Of a stretch of 64,000 nt of DNA, positions 21,465-32,685 are shown in pieces. The DNA is from Thamnidium elegans (taxonomy: Eukaryota > Mucoromycota > Mucoromycetes > Mucorales > Mucoraceae), in NCBI GenBank assembly GCA_025201345.1, contig JAIXMG010000040.1, positions 169,078 through 233,077 of the forward strand, in the 5' to 3' direction. Position numbers and translations under genes: made by a program. How positions within the stretch are numbered: position 1 is the stretch's first letter; each line of letters opens with the position of its first letter. Under the pieces are notes generated by a model that saw nothing but the letters and a program-made list of their open reading frames with translations, searched no databases and was not told the DNA's origin.

Positions 21465-21815
21465 TGTGGAGAAATACTTTGATTTAACACAGAAAAATTA
21501 ATAAAAACAGGTGAATAAGATTAAATGTCTAATAACGTTTATTTCTTATTTTAATTGTAAAAATCAATCCCGGTAAAAGGGCTTGCTAACTATGATTTCT
21601 TATTTATTGTCTTTTGCAATAGTGGTCACACTATTGTGATTAATCGTTACACGTAGATTTGATCTAGTGATTTTTCTAGCCTGAGGATCTTGGTTTCTAG
21701 ATCCTGTGCTTTTTTTTATATATAAGGTTCATTTTGATACCTAACGTTTGTTATGTTTTATAATCGATGGTTCATCGATTATTATATATTTTATTTTATG
21801 TGTGATTTTACCACA
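21465..21815 (+). mobile_element. solo LTR, family H, TSD GGTAT
   Basis: 351 bp starting tgtggagaaatactttg and ending gtgattttaccaca, flanked by GGTAT at 21460-21464 and 21816-21820. Same family as the LTRs at 40822 and 46316 but with several point differences. It contains the hairpin AATCGATG-gtt-CATCGATT. Confidence 0.92.
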
Positions 21816-22399
21816 GGTATGTTTTAAAAACAGCTTACACGTGGTGTATTCAAGTGGGTTCAAACTTGAATTTTACGTCACACTTTTTAAATTTCCTGTC
21901 CGAGGGGAATGAAGGATTACCTCTGTCGTGTTTAATTTTCACAAATGCAGAGAAAGAAGCTTTATCCATTGAAAGCTATCTTTGGATTTGGTTCGCCTAC
22001 AAACATCAATTAGAGCGGACTGTTCAACTATTCCGTACACCTTCTAGTCTGTGGTCAATGTGGTAAGCGTTGGAGGTCTTAAAAGGCCCTGGTCTGGCTA
22101 ACGGCGCTAATGCTCTTTTTGATGAATGATTCAACAACTTTCAACAACTACTAGAGTAAAAGGTATATTTTTGAGAGGCTATGAAACTTTAAAATCCATT
22201 CTAATATCTTATATAACGTTGCGAGGACGAAATCTGACAATTGTTGACTTACAAATGTGAAAGAGAATGCCAATTCAACTGTAGGAGATGGACTGCCATT
22301 TCTGGTTGTTATTATCTAGCCAATGTAGCAACTAGAAAGGGGTCATACGGATCCACTGAAGACTAGCACTGGATTTGTCTCGCCTGAAAAGTCTGATGT
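21816..22399. other. degenerate sequence around an old open frame
   Basis: A 70-codon plus frame (21854-22066; contains LSCLIFTNAEKEALSIESYL) of unknown origin, probably a fragment of an old element. Nothing else seen. Confidence 0.3.
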
Positions 22400-22942
22400 T
22401 GTTGTACTTACGTAGTATATTCAATGATACAAATTTATACATAACTTATACAAGTATATGTTCTCACATATAGCTTACATAAATTATACACAAATGTTGT
22501 ATATTACATATATCTACTCAGATACCTTCTATTGTTCTCTTTTATCGATTATATAAGCATTAGACTGTTTTAATTCTTATCAAGGATAGATAACTGGTTC
22601 ATAAATAATGCCCCAATTATTTTGAATGAACAAGCCTCTATCCTGGATCTTTTATTTAGAAAAGCCAATTAGAAAGATAATAAGCATTGCCGCTGTTACA
22701 ATTGACCTTCTAAAGAAACTATTTATATTTCCAAATTGCTCATCCACTATTAGATGGTTAACATTGTCCATGTTTCATATTAAGTGGATAAGCGCTTATT
22801 TAACTTATTTTGTATATAAGGCACACATTATTTCATTAATAAAAACAACAATTCCTTTTTAAAGTCTGATAAATTCTACGTTTATTTTCTTTATTTTTCT
22901 TTTTTGATATTTACTCTTATTAGCATAATCGTCAATATCACA
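22400..22942 (-). mobile_element. solo LTR, family C, TSD GATGT
   Basis: Starts tgttgtacttacgtagta and ends cgtcaatatcaca, flanked by GATGT at 22395-22399 and 22943-22947. Diverged from the copies at 26994, 23974 and 57377. The strand given is relative to the 23974 copy taken as plus. Confidence 0.85.
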
Positions 22943-23973
22943 GATGTATCTTTCTAGGGTTTAGTACGGATTCATCAAGTACAAAAACTCCCATCAATTT
23001 TTAGATGGATTGTTTGTATAAACAAGCTGTCAAGGAAAAAACGGAATACACTTTCTATGTGGTGTAATTTTATAAGAGATCTGTGGATATGACTACCAGC
23101 TATATAAAATGAATAAAGGGAATATGCAAAATTCCGTCATTTACAAAGAATAAACAGACATAGTTTTATAAAACCCTTTGATTTATTACTGAAAAATGAG
23201 AGATATCTGTTTAGAACGGGGATAATAAGGTAATAAAGTATAAGGTAAAAGAAGGGAAGACAAATACAAGTATTGTGAAAACTTTGTATAGGGGTTTTAT
23301 TTCCAGAAAAAGACAAAGATGATTAAACTAAAATTCAACCTATATTTATAGTATTTTGGTATCGATAATTATAACATGGGTATCATTCATATCATTGACA
23401 TATCTAGTAAAAACAAGAATATAAATCATAATGGAAAGTTCCTGATATCAATTACATTATATTACTCGTTACTGAATTATTCTATTGATTTCGATCAAGT
23501 TATTCTTTTTTCTAGAAAGATTTCCCGATCATATTATTGGATCAGTGTGAGACAGGATAAAGGATTACTCTTGATAGCTGAGATAGATATGTAACCATTG
23601 GATTAAGTTTCACTTGATATAGAATTATTATATTCATGCAAGGTAAGATATACTCTTGTCATGTTAAACTATTAATAAGATAATAATAAATGATAATGAA
23701 AATAAACATAGAGAAACGATCTAATATTATAGTATCATTCTTTTCATTTTCTATTTCAATTTCGCAACGGAACGAAACCCCAATTTGCGATAATTTTTTT
23801 CTTTCAAAATTAAATAAAAAGCACGCAGTAAGTTCAAACTTACGACTTTGTTTTAGAATATTAATTATATTATATTATTTAAATGTTGTCGTATTTGAGG
23901 TTGATATTTATATAAAATATATAAATAATCATATTGTGAATAAAAACTTCTAATATTTCAATAATAATGCATC

Positions 23974-24519
23974 TGTGATATTAACGGTTATAAAATAAAA
24001 GTTATATCAAAAAATAAAATAAAAAAGTAAAATAACTAGATAATTATCAGACTAAGAAAAGATTGATTTTTATTAATGAAAAAGTGTGTGCCTTATATAC
24101 ATATTATGGGTTGAATAAGCGCTTATCATTAATGTGAAACTTGGACAGTTTCAACGAGACATTAATGAATGAGCAATTTGGAAAGATAAATAGATTCTTT
24201 TTAGAAGGTCAATTACAATAGCAGCAATGCGTATTATGTTTCTAATTGGCTTCTTTAACAAAAGACGTAAGATAGAGGCTTGTTGATTATAAATAATGTG
24301 ACAATTATTTATGTAAACCAGTTATCTTCTGTTTGTCAAGAGTTTAAGCAGTCTTCTAGTTTTATGATCAAAGCGATAGAACAATAGAATATATCTGAGA
24401 TTAATTTGTAAATAAATACTGTGATTTGTGTATAGCTTATGTAAGTGACATATGAGGATATGACTTGTATAAGTATATATAAATTAGTATTTATTGAAAT
24501 ATAATACGTAGATATAACA
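23974..24519 (+). mobile_element. solo LTR, family C, TSD GCATC
   Basis: 546 bp, tgtgatattaacgg...gatataaca, flanked by GCATC (23969-23973 and 24520-24524). The uninterrupted sequence ataatgcatcccgata at 51.7 kb is the empty site. Confidence 0.92.
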
Positions 24520-24767
24520 GCATCCCGATACATTATTATTAAACACCGAAATCAATACGGACATTTATAGTGAAAACGGTTCCTACTTCTGACTTAAAAT
24601 ATAAAAATTTTAATCCAATAACATTAATGCGAGATAAGAGATATTGTAATAACATTGGTCTTGATCCAGAACTAGCTACTCTGGATAAAAGAAAGGAACA
24701 CCCATTGTTATAAGCAATACATTAACTCACACCAATGATATGAATATAGTATAAATAATATACTCTA

Positions 24768-26198
24768 CACTGTGGCCAGATAAAGTTGTTTTTTATACTA
24801 ATAACAGTAGAAGTGTTTCTAAATATGCACACTGTAAATTCGGAAACTATGAGATAGTATGGTTACTGAATTTAGTATCCATGTATACTGGATTTATTAT
24901 GCAGTATATTTTCCACTGAACGCAGTAAGTTGGATACTGAAATTGAAATGGTATCTTATATACCCTATTTAGTAGAAATTCCACTAAAAAATACGTCATG
25001 AGTCTGTTTATTCAGTAACCATTGCTCTTTATTCAGTAGCCATTGCTCTTTATTTAGTAGCCATTATTTTTTATTCAGTAACCATTATTTTTTATTTAGT
25101 AAATTCTCTGTTTATTCAGTAACCATTGCTCTTTATTCAGTAGACATTGCTCTTTATTTAGTAGCCATTGTTTTTTATTTAGTAGCCGTTGTTCTTTATT
25201 CAGTAGCCATTTATAACAACTTACTTCTACATAATATATATGGTTAAAATCTGTTTTACATAAATAGTGTTATTATCAAACTTACAAGTAAATAAAAAGC
25301 CAAGACATATGGTTAAACGGTTTCTTCTCTGTAAATATATAAACGTTTGTAGATATTAATAGGTGGTAAATAAAAATAACTAAAAGATGTGTACCTTAAG
25401 GTGAACCATAATAGTATTCAATGGTTAAATATCTAAAAGCAAACGAACAAAAAAAAAATTGTTTTAGCAGTGGAACAAAATAAAAAAAAAATACTTTACT
25501 TAGCGTTTAGGGATACAATAGAGGCGAATGAACTAGAGAAGAAGAAAAACAGTTATGTTCCATTTCAAGAGATTCAGTTTATTGTTACCATTGAGATTAG
25601 TCTTTTGTGTATAAAGTGAAGTAAAAGTATATATAAAAAAGGAAAAGAAAAAAGGGGGGGGGGGAAAGGCAAGGTCGCTTACGTCTGCGGTTGAAAAAAA
25701 AAGTCACCTTCTGCTTGGCTAAACGACCTCTTTTTTTATACGTGATTCTGAAATTTATATGGTAAGTCTTACGTATACTGAAAAAAAGAAAGCACGAATA
25801 TATGTAGTAAATCAATTTTTTTTATTATCGTAGCGTCTCTATTTGTTTTTTTTTTTTTTTTTTTTTTTGGATAACGTGGCAGTGTCTTTTTTTCTTTTTT
25901 TTTTCTTTAAATAAATTTATATATTTGTCTATATTATTTGTACTTTGATAATTAACTTATTCCTCTATACATGTAAGTGCTAAGATCTAAACGACTATGA
26001 CGCTGTAATATACCTATATGTTATAGAACATTGATATGCACCTTTTTAATATTTTAATTCCCGGGTAAAGAAAAAATCTAAATTTAGAATAAAAAAAAGG
26101 GGAAGAGTATTTTCTACTGAAAATAGCGGAATATATTCCGTATTTAGTAACTATGTCCACTAATAACAGTATCATTTACTAAATATCTGGCCATAGTG
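24768..26198. mobile_element. CACTG-ended non-autonomous DNA transposon, copy 1
   Basis: 1431 bp with terminal inverted repeat CACTRTGGCCAGATA, flanked by CTA (24765-24767 and 26199-26201). The empty site (atactctaggacat in reverse) is present in the family-A LTR at about 34.52 kb. The subterminal region holds about ten copies of a TTTATTCAGTAGCCATT-like motif (25016-25210). 3-bp duplication, CACT ends and subterminal motif clusters fit the CACTA (CMC/EnSpm) superfamily. No transposase gene; a G-run and short A/T tracts lie inside. Confidence 0.85.
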
Positions 26199-26993
26199 CT
26201 AGGACATATAGAAAATATCTCCTTTATAATAATAAAACAAATATACAGTAATAATACTCTATATCTTGTAATTACAATCCTTTAATTATATAAAATATAA
26301 TTATACGGGAAAAAGTTCTACTCAGAAATATATAAATAAAATATAAGGAACGTTTCATCAACCTACTCATAACATATCCAATAAGGACGATTCGACCACC
26401 TTGTCATTATTAAGAACAAGGTGGAGATTACCGGAAGGACATGTTATCCGATCAAGGGGATTGGATCAAAGAATATTTATAGTCAATTCGAAAGAGTAGA
26501 ATATATATATTTGAAAGTGAGAAGGTTGAGTCTAGATATTGACCCGAACCTATCATAACAATAAGATCAGGTACCGATTACGGTTGTCAAGAAGTATAAA
26601 AAGGGATTATTATTTAGTTTAGCAGAATGCTTTAGTTTATTTTTAATTAATAAATTTCTCTAAGTTTTATCTCGATAATTTATCGTCTAATTTACTTCAA
26701 TTCCAACAAATGTAACAAAACAATTGAATATAAGAATTAAATTTAATAATAAGTAATTAAAATTATACATTATATTAAATATAAATAGAAACGTTTCTCA
26801 TATGCTGCTTACAACTGTAATCTTAAATCTTGGTGAAGTAATGTGGGACAATCATGCTAGTCTTATTTACAAGTATTTACATAAAGATATACGTATGTAT
26901 AAATAAAGATATATATTCGGTATTATATAATGATATAAGTGACTATGGTATAAGCATCCTCAACAATATGTCACTGTTTAAAAAAGTACTTAC

Positions 26994-27540
26994 TGTTGTA
27001 TCTACGTAATATATGTAACAATATCGAATTAGACATAGATTATACAAGTACTCATATTCTCATATAGTCACTTACATAATCTATATACAATTAGACTATT
27101 TCTACTTATATGATTCAGATACCTCTTAGCGTTCTATCGATTGAATATAAATTTATTAAAGACTGTTAATACTAATTGAATAACTAAGATAACTGGTTTA
27201 CATAAATAATTGTCACATCATTTATAATCCACAAGCCTCTATCTGTTATTATTTAGCCGTGAAGCCAATTAGAAAGATAATAGGCATCGCTGCTATTATA
27301 ATTAACCTTCTGAAGAAACTATTTCTATATTCAAATTGCTCATATTTGAATGGCTTGCTAATACTGTCTAAGTTTCACATCTTATGATAAGCGTCTATTT
27401 AAATCCAATATGTATATAAGACACACACATTTTCTTATAATAAAAACCATTACCTTTTTAAAGTCTGATAATTTTCTGTTATTATATTTTATTTTTTGTA
27501 TTTTGATATTTACTTTTATTTTATAACCGTCAATATCACA
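26994..27540 (-). mobile_element. solo LTR, family C, TSD CTTAC
   Basis: 547 bp from tgttgtatctacgtaat to cgtcaatatcaca with CTTAC on both sides (26989-26993 and 27541-27545). It sits in the splice-donor region of the orphan exon to its right. Confidence 0.92.
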
Positions 27541-27542
27541 CT

Positions 27543-27771
27543 TACAGAATGCCAACATCATCCAATTTCTTTGGTTCTGATTTGGAGAAACAATAATCTG
27601 TATACTTGATACATTCATCCAAGACATTTAATTCTTCTACCATCCATGCATCATAACCTTCAACACTACAGGTATCTTCATCTTCTTCTGGGACTTCTAA
27701 TTCTTCAAGTAAATTGTAATTTCCTTTTCTTCCAGTATGATGAGGAATTGATAAATCAGATGCAGGATCTT
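27543..27771 (-). CDS. orphan acidic exon of unknown protein
   Basis: Minus-strand frame of about 75 codons, without ATG: DPASDLSIPHHTGRKGNYNL, LEELEVPEEDEDTCSVEGYD, AWMVEELNVLDECIKYTDYC and then FSKSEPKKLDDVG. It ends at a perfect donor, ATTCT|GTAAGTA, into which the family-C LTR inserted. The other side is cut by another family-C LTR fragment. Probably an exon of a host or transposon gene broken up by the two insertions. Not recognised. Confidence 0.4.
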
Positions 27772-27872
27772 TGTGATATTAACGGTTATAAAATAAAAGT
27801 TATATCAAAAAATAAAATAAAAAAGTAAAATAACTAGATAATTACCAGACTAAGATTAAATTGTTGTTTTTG
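27772..27872 (+). repeat. truncated LTR, family C
   Basis: The first ~100 bp of family C (tgtgatattaacggttataa onward); homology stops near 27872 where AT-rich sequence flanking the transposase gene begins. Confidence 0.8.
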
Positions 27873-27961
27873 ATGGCTAATCAATATCAATAGATAAAAT
27901 ATTATATATAAAATAAAACACTATATTATTGATTGAATATCATTTAAATTACGTATATATT

Positions 27962-29575
27962 TTAGTAATTAGGAAATAATATATTGTTTTTCTGAAAATA
28001 GTCTCTTATAATATCTCTTTCTATAAAGCCATTTTCTTTGACCCAGTTATTCTCCTTGTTGTCATAATTTTTCCATTTAACAAGAAAGGTATATTGTTTA
28101 TCTATTATTTTATGAGTTACAATATATTCTATTTCATATATACCTTCGTCTTTATTAACATTTCTAATATTATGTATATCTAATTTATCTTTATTTTTTG
28201 ATTTTTTCTTTCTTTTTTTAGTTGGATTTTTATATTCAGGAAAATCTACATCACTTTCGTTTTTATCACTTTCGTTTAAAATTTCATTCTCATCATCTAT
28301 TATCATACTATCTTGATTATTTTCTATAGATAAATTTAATAAATCTTTTTGTATTTTACTCAATTCGTTTAATTTTTTAACTTGTTCCATTTGATTTGTA
28401 TAAACTATATCTATTAATCTCAGTTCATTTGGAAATTCAAAATTTTCATTAATCCATAGCTTATGATGTTCTTGAGTTATAATGTTAAATTTATCTGAAA
28501 ACAACTGTATATTCCTCAATAAAAATACAACTTTTAATTGTAAATTTATGTATTTAATATCATCAGTTTTTATTATAGAGTTATTATTACTAAAACGTTT
28601 AAATTTATTATATAATTCTTTAAATTGATTTTCCACTACAGATCTAAAACTTCCAAATACTTTATTATAATGTTCTTCTTGTGCATTTAATGCAATACCA
28701 TTTTCCTTTCTTATTGGATAGAAAAAGTTTTTATCATCTAAATTAATATTTTTATCTTTACATAAGTTCTCAAACTGTTTTATAAATAGAGTATAACCTC
28801 CATCCAATGCTACACAATCTTGTTCTTTAATTTTATTATACAATTTCATATTTAAAAACATACCACCATCAGAGCTATTACCACAAAGTTGACTATCTGA
28901 TAAACTTAATACCATTTCATTAATATCCATTAAAACTTGTGTTCTAATTCCTGATGATTTTAATTTGTAAGACCATTTTTTTTGCGTAGATATATCAGGT
29001 TTATCATATTCAATTGTAGTATCGTGCCCATCGAGCATAGTGGTAATGTTTTTATAATTTTTAGGATTTTTAATTAATGCAGATAATATTCTTATTTTTA
29101 TATTACTAAACATATTATATAGACAATAATTTACATATTTATTTAAAGATTCATAATTAGTTATCCAAAATTTTTTATAGACAGCATAAAATGATGAATG
29201 TGGCATATATTTCTTAATATTCTTGGATGTAAAACCAGAGGTTAACTGATATAATAATAGTAAACCTTTTTCTATTTCCAAGTAAGGACCAGGATATTCT
29301 CTATGTGTATATAACATGGTTAGAAAAAAGAATACTGAAATATATCCTAATTTATTTGTTAATTCTTTTTTTACCTCTTCTATATTTTTTACATTTTTTA
29401 GTTCAGTACGATGTTTATATTTGTTTGTAATCTTTTTCCAGTCATAACTTAAGAATTTCCATTCATTTAAAACTAATTTATTGATTTCAATTTTTAAATC
29501 TTTTTTATATTGTTTTATTTCTTCATTGTTTTTATTTATATATTCATCCATAATTTCTACATCATCACCTATCAT
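27962..29575 (-). CDS. PIF/Harbinger-like DDE transposase fused to a C-terminal chromodomain, 537 aa
   Basis: Single intronless, unbroken frame. The central region fits the DDE_Tnp_4 type of PIF/Harbinger: TTMLDGHDTTIEYD (first Asp about residue 182), GIRTQVLMDINEMVLSLSDS and SSDGGMF, VALDGGYTLF (second Asp about 257), then FGSFRSVVENQFKELYNKFK (Glu about 314), equivalent to the R..VE..f..LK.RF helix. After an acidic stretch and a lysine-rich NLS-like run (PTKKRKKKSKNKDK), residues about 477-528 form a chromodomain: IYEIEYIVTHKIIDKQYTFL, VKWKNYDNKENNW. The aromatic-cage-type positions (Y, W, Y/W) are present. Codon use is far more AT-rich than in the neighbouring gypsy ORFs. No clear inverted repeats were found. 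Chromodomains are standard on gypsy integrases but not on this transposase type, as far as I know. Confidence 0.8.
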   Translation of the reverse strand: MIGDDVEIMDEYINKNNEEIKQYKKDLKIEINKLVLNEWKFLSYDWKKITNKYKHRTELKNVKNIEEVKKELTNKLGYISVFFFLTMLYTHREYPGPYLEIEKGLLLLYQLTSGFTSKNIKKYMPHSSFYAVYKKFWITNYESLNKYVNYCLYNMFSNIKIRILSALIKNPKNYKNITTMLDGHDTTIEYDKPDISTQKKWSYKLKSSGIRTQVLMDINEMVLSLSDSQLCGNSSDGGMFLNMKLYNKIKEQDCVALDGGYTLFIKQFENLCKDKNINLDDKNFFYPIRKENGIALNAQEEHYNKVFGSFRSVVENQFKELYNKFKRFSNNNSIIKTDDIKYINLQLKVVFLLRNIQLFSDKFNIITQEHHKLWINENFEFPNELRLIDIVYTNQMEQVKKLNELSKIQKDLLNLSIENNQDSMIIDDENEILNESDKNESDVDFPEYKNPTKKRKKKSKNKDKLDIHNIRNVNKDEGIYEIEYIVTHKIIDKQYTFLVKWKNYDNKENNWVKENGFIERDIIRDYFQKNNILFPNY

Positions 29576-29802
29576 TCTGTTTTTTTATTTATCTCTTAAT
29601 TCAATTTTGATATATTAATAATATAAAAATAAAAGCTGTTTTATTTATATAACTATATTATATTCTTTCACTTGATAATCACATGATAATTATATAAATA
29701 AATTAGAATTTACTATACGACTATTACATGATTTATATTTTGAATTTAATATTTATTTTATATATAATTAACTCTATGTCAAATACTATATTAATCAATT
29801 AT
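29576..29802. other. AT-rich flank of the transposase gene
   Basis: Very AT-rich. A TTATATATAAAATAAA-like stretch also occurs at 27.9 kb in inverse orientation, which might be remnant terminal repeats, but I cannot define ends. Confidence 0.3.
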
Positions 29803-30837
29803 TACTGTTTAGTCTTCTTAGCACTAGTCTTTTCTCTTAAACGTTTTCACAAATACATCTATGGTTCTGTTTTTACACTATTCACTGACAATAAAGCTTT
29901 AACTTACATACATACCCAACGTACTGCCAACCTTATGCTCATATCTTGGTTGGACACCATTCTCCAATACGATTTTTCCATCGTTCATTTACCAGGAATA
30001 AACAATATCTTACCTGATACTTTGTCCCGACTATTTGAAACACCTTTAACCCTGTCAAATGAACTGGGCGGGGATAAAACATATAAAAATAAAATAGTAA
30101 TGAGAAATAGTGCTGTTAGAATGGAAAGTTTATCACCTATAACTAGTGGTGAATATTTCACACCTCCATTCCAAAAAGAACGTGACGACCTTTTGAAACA
30201 TGAACATATTAAGGGGCACTTCGGAGAGGAATCACTAATAAATGCCATTAAAAGAAAAGGTATATACTGGACGAACATTAAAAAAGATGCAAATAAGTTG
30301 ATACAAGCATACGTTCAATGCCAACGCCATGTCGTAACTCGTAAAGGATTCAATCCCTTGAGACCTATTCTCGCAACACTTCCAGGTGAAGCTTGGGGAA
30401 TTGATCTTACTGGTCCATTCATCCGTTCTAAACAAGGCAATCAGTATTTGTTAGTAATGATAGACATAGCTTCAAAATATTATGTGTTAAAAGCTATACC
30501 AGATAAATCAGCTACAACTGTTTGTAACGAGTTATTAAACGTGATCTGCACCTTTGGTCCATTTAAAAAATTACAAAGCGATCATGGTTCCGAATTTGTC
30601 AATAAAATAATGACTACAATCAGAAAGCACATTGCATTTGATCACGCGTTAATTTCTGTTTATCATCCAAGAAGTAATGGTGCCTCAGAAAGAGCGGTTC
30701 AATCTGCTGTTAAAACCATAAAAAACAAATAGATGGTAATGTTGCTGATTAGGATTGTAAGGTTGCTCCAACACAGCTATTCCTAAATAGTAAATATAAT
30801 ATTAGAACAAAAGGTACTCCATCCTCGTTAATGTTCG

Positions 30838-31334
30838 TGTCATGAACTTATCCTGCTAAATTCCCGTTTCCTGATCTAGACAATATCTCAAACCTATACC
30901 CGAATTTCTGTCTCACTCAATTACTGCTTTTGTTCTATCTTGTACCCGATCTGTTTCCCCGACCATGTCCTACTCAACCAACTCCATCAATTATTAATCC
31001 AGCCTGAATCAGCCTATCCCCGTTCTGCTATTACTCATGAATCATACTTAACCCTCGCAATCCATCTCAATCAACATCTGCCTGTTCCGAATCATTCCTT
31101 GTTACATCGAAATTAATTATTATTAGTAATGTATAGTTAAACCTGTCACAATTCATGTCAGCTACATTTAGTATAAAAGGACATGAATTTGTTTAGTTAA
31201 AGAATTCTTTATTCAGGATCTTATCATCTTTTCCCCCTTTCCCTTTCTTTTGAATAAATACTTATTTTAAACATAACATTTATTTACTACCAAGTTATCT
31301 TCCGCACCAGTTTCTCTTGCCCACGTCCGTGACA
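30838..31334 (+). mobile_element. solo LTR, family E, TSD GTTCG
   Basis: 497 bp, TGTCATGAACTTATCC to CACGTCCGTGACA, flanked by GTTCG (30833-30837 and 31335-31339), inside Gy3 pol. Removing it restores the frame LMF|GRNPNDF. Unlike the neighbours it is C-rich on this strand. It contains a TATA-like site (tataaaaggac, near 31170). Confidence 0.92.
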
Positions 31335-31609
31335 GTTCGGCAGAAATCCTAATGACTTTGAAGACTTTAGTCAAGAAAAAGATATAAAAACAACACGTAA
31401 AATAAATGACGATTTACAAAATAAGATTCGTCATATGACGGAGATTGTATATCCTGCTATATATGAACAAGTAAAACAGGTCACAGATAAGCAGAAATCA
31501 AAGTTTGATGCCAAACATAAAATGTTAGACATTCCTAATGGCTCTAAAGTAATGATTTTAATAACTGACAGACAAAATAAATTAGATCCACATTATAAGG
31601 GATACTATA

Positions 31610-32261
31610 TGTTGAGGATGCTTATACCATAGTCACTTATATCATTATATAATACCGAATATATATCTTTTTTTATACATACGTATATCTTTATGTAAAT
31701 ACTTGTAAATAAGACTAGCATGATTGTCCCACATTACTTCACCAAGATTTAATATTACAGTTGTAAGCAGTATATGTTTATTTTTCATTATCATTTATTA
31801 TTATCTTATTAATAGTTTAACATGACAAGAGTATATCTTACCTTGCATGAATATAATAATTCTATATCAAGTGAAACTTAATCCAATGGTTACATATCTA
31901 TCTCAGCTATCAAGAGTAATCCTTTATCCTGTCTCACACTGATCCAATAATATGATCGGGAAATCTTTCTAGAAAAAAGAATAACTTGATCGAAATCAAT
32001 AGAATAATTCAGTAACGAGTAATATAATGTAATTGATATCAGGAACTTTCCATTATGATTTATATTCTTGTTTTTACTAGATATGTCAATGATATGAATG
32101 ATACCCATGTTATAATTATCGATACCAAAATACTATAAATATAGGTTGAATTTTAGTTTAATCATCTTTGTCTTTTTCTGGAAATAAAACCCCTATACAA
32201 AGTTTTCACAATACTTGTATTTGTCTTCCCTTCTTTTACCTTATTATCCCCGTTCTAAACA
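31610..32261 (-). mobile_element. solo LTR, family B, TSD CTATA
   Basis: 652 bp, TGTTGAGGATGC to CCCCGTTCTAAACA, flanked by CTATA (31605-31609 and 32262-32266), inserted in Gy3 pol. Confidence 0.92.
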
Positions 32262-32289
32262 CTATACCACTGTTAGAAAAACTGCAGCT

Positions 32290-32685
32290 GTGATGTGATC
32301 AAGCATATACAAATATATATTTACACATACATGATTATCTCACACGTCTTTATCCCTTTATGACTAATTCATATTTATTTTAACTAAGCCTTACCGACAT
32401 CGTCCAGTAATAACTCTTGTCTGAGTAATGATTAGAGGATTGACCACAATTATATATCTTGACCGAAGACTAGGTTAGATAAGCACGGCTCGTAATTATA
32501 TAAGGAAACTGTAGCACTTATTGTGATACAGCACACTACCAGAATTGTACTTAAACTCAGATATAAAAAAGCTATATAAACAGACACCTTTTTTATTTAA
32601 TAAAACGATAATTCCTATTTTGCGACTGATTACTTTTTAGTATCTTTTTGTTTTTATTTTAATTTTTGAATCTTCACTATTTCAT
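32290..32685 (+). mobile_element. solo LTR-like insertion, family D, TSD AGCT
   Basis: 396 bp between AGCT copies (32286-32289 and 32686-32689). Removing it restores the Gy3 frame AA|RIPQAGTYV. The inner ends are close to TGTGATG...ATTTCA. The exact ends depend on whether the duplication is 4 or 5 bp. Confidence 0.7.

Larger units (their letters stand above)
23887..26708 (+). mobile_element. solo LTR, family A, TSD AATGT, itself interrupted twice
   Basis: Begins TGTCGTATTTGAGG and ends CAATTCCAACA; AATGT on both sides (23882-23886 and 26709-26713). Matches the 855-bp copy at 34014-34868 once the family-C LTR (23974-24519) and the CACTG element (24768-26198) are removed. Confidence 0.9.
23711..26799. 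mobile_element. TIR element (GAGAAACG ends), TSD ATA, carrying further insertions
   Basis: Ends gagaaacg...cgtttctc, flanked by ATA (23708-23710 and 26800-26802). The uninterrupted family-B LTRs have a single aaacatatgc here, so the empty site is known. Once the family-A LTR inside is removed, about 260 bp of non-coding DNA remains: a MITE. Confidence 0.75.
23208..26965 (+). mobile_element. solo LTR, family B, split by nested insertions
   Basis: The left part (23208-23708, beginning TGTTTAGAACGGGG) and the right part (26800-26965, ending GCATCCTCAACA) together match the uninterrupted family-B LTRs at 31610-32261 and 35879-36545. Flanks are ATATC and ATATG, an imperfect 5-bp duplication. Everything between is inserted DNA. 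Confidence 0.85.

Noticed and set aside
23376..23594. 72-codon ORF (MGIIHIIDIS start) repeated at 31890-32108 and 36158-36376
   Set aside because: All three copies lie inside family-B LTRs; their conservation reflects LTR identity, and no coding bias or known motif is seen.
25597..25815. ORF with RRRKRPCLSPP inside both CACTG elements
   Set aside because: Differs between copies at a G-run (frame changes) and has no similarity to a transposase; treated as non-coding.
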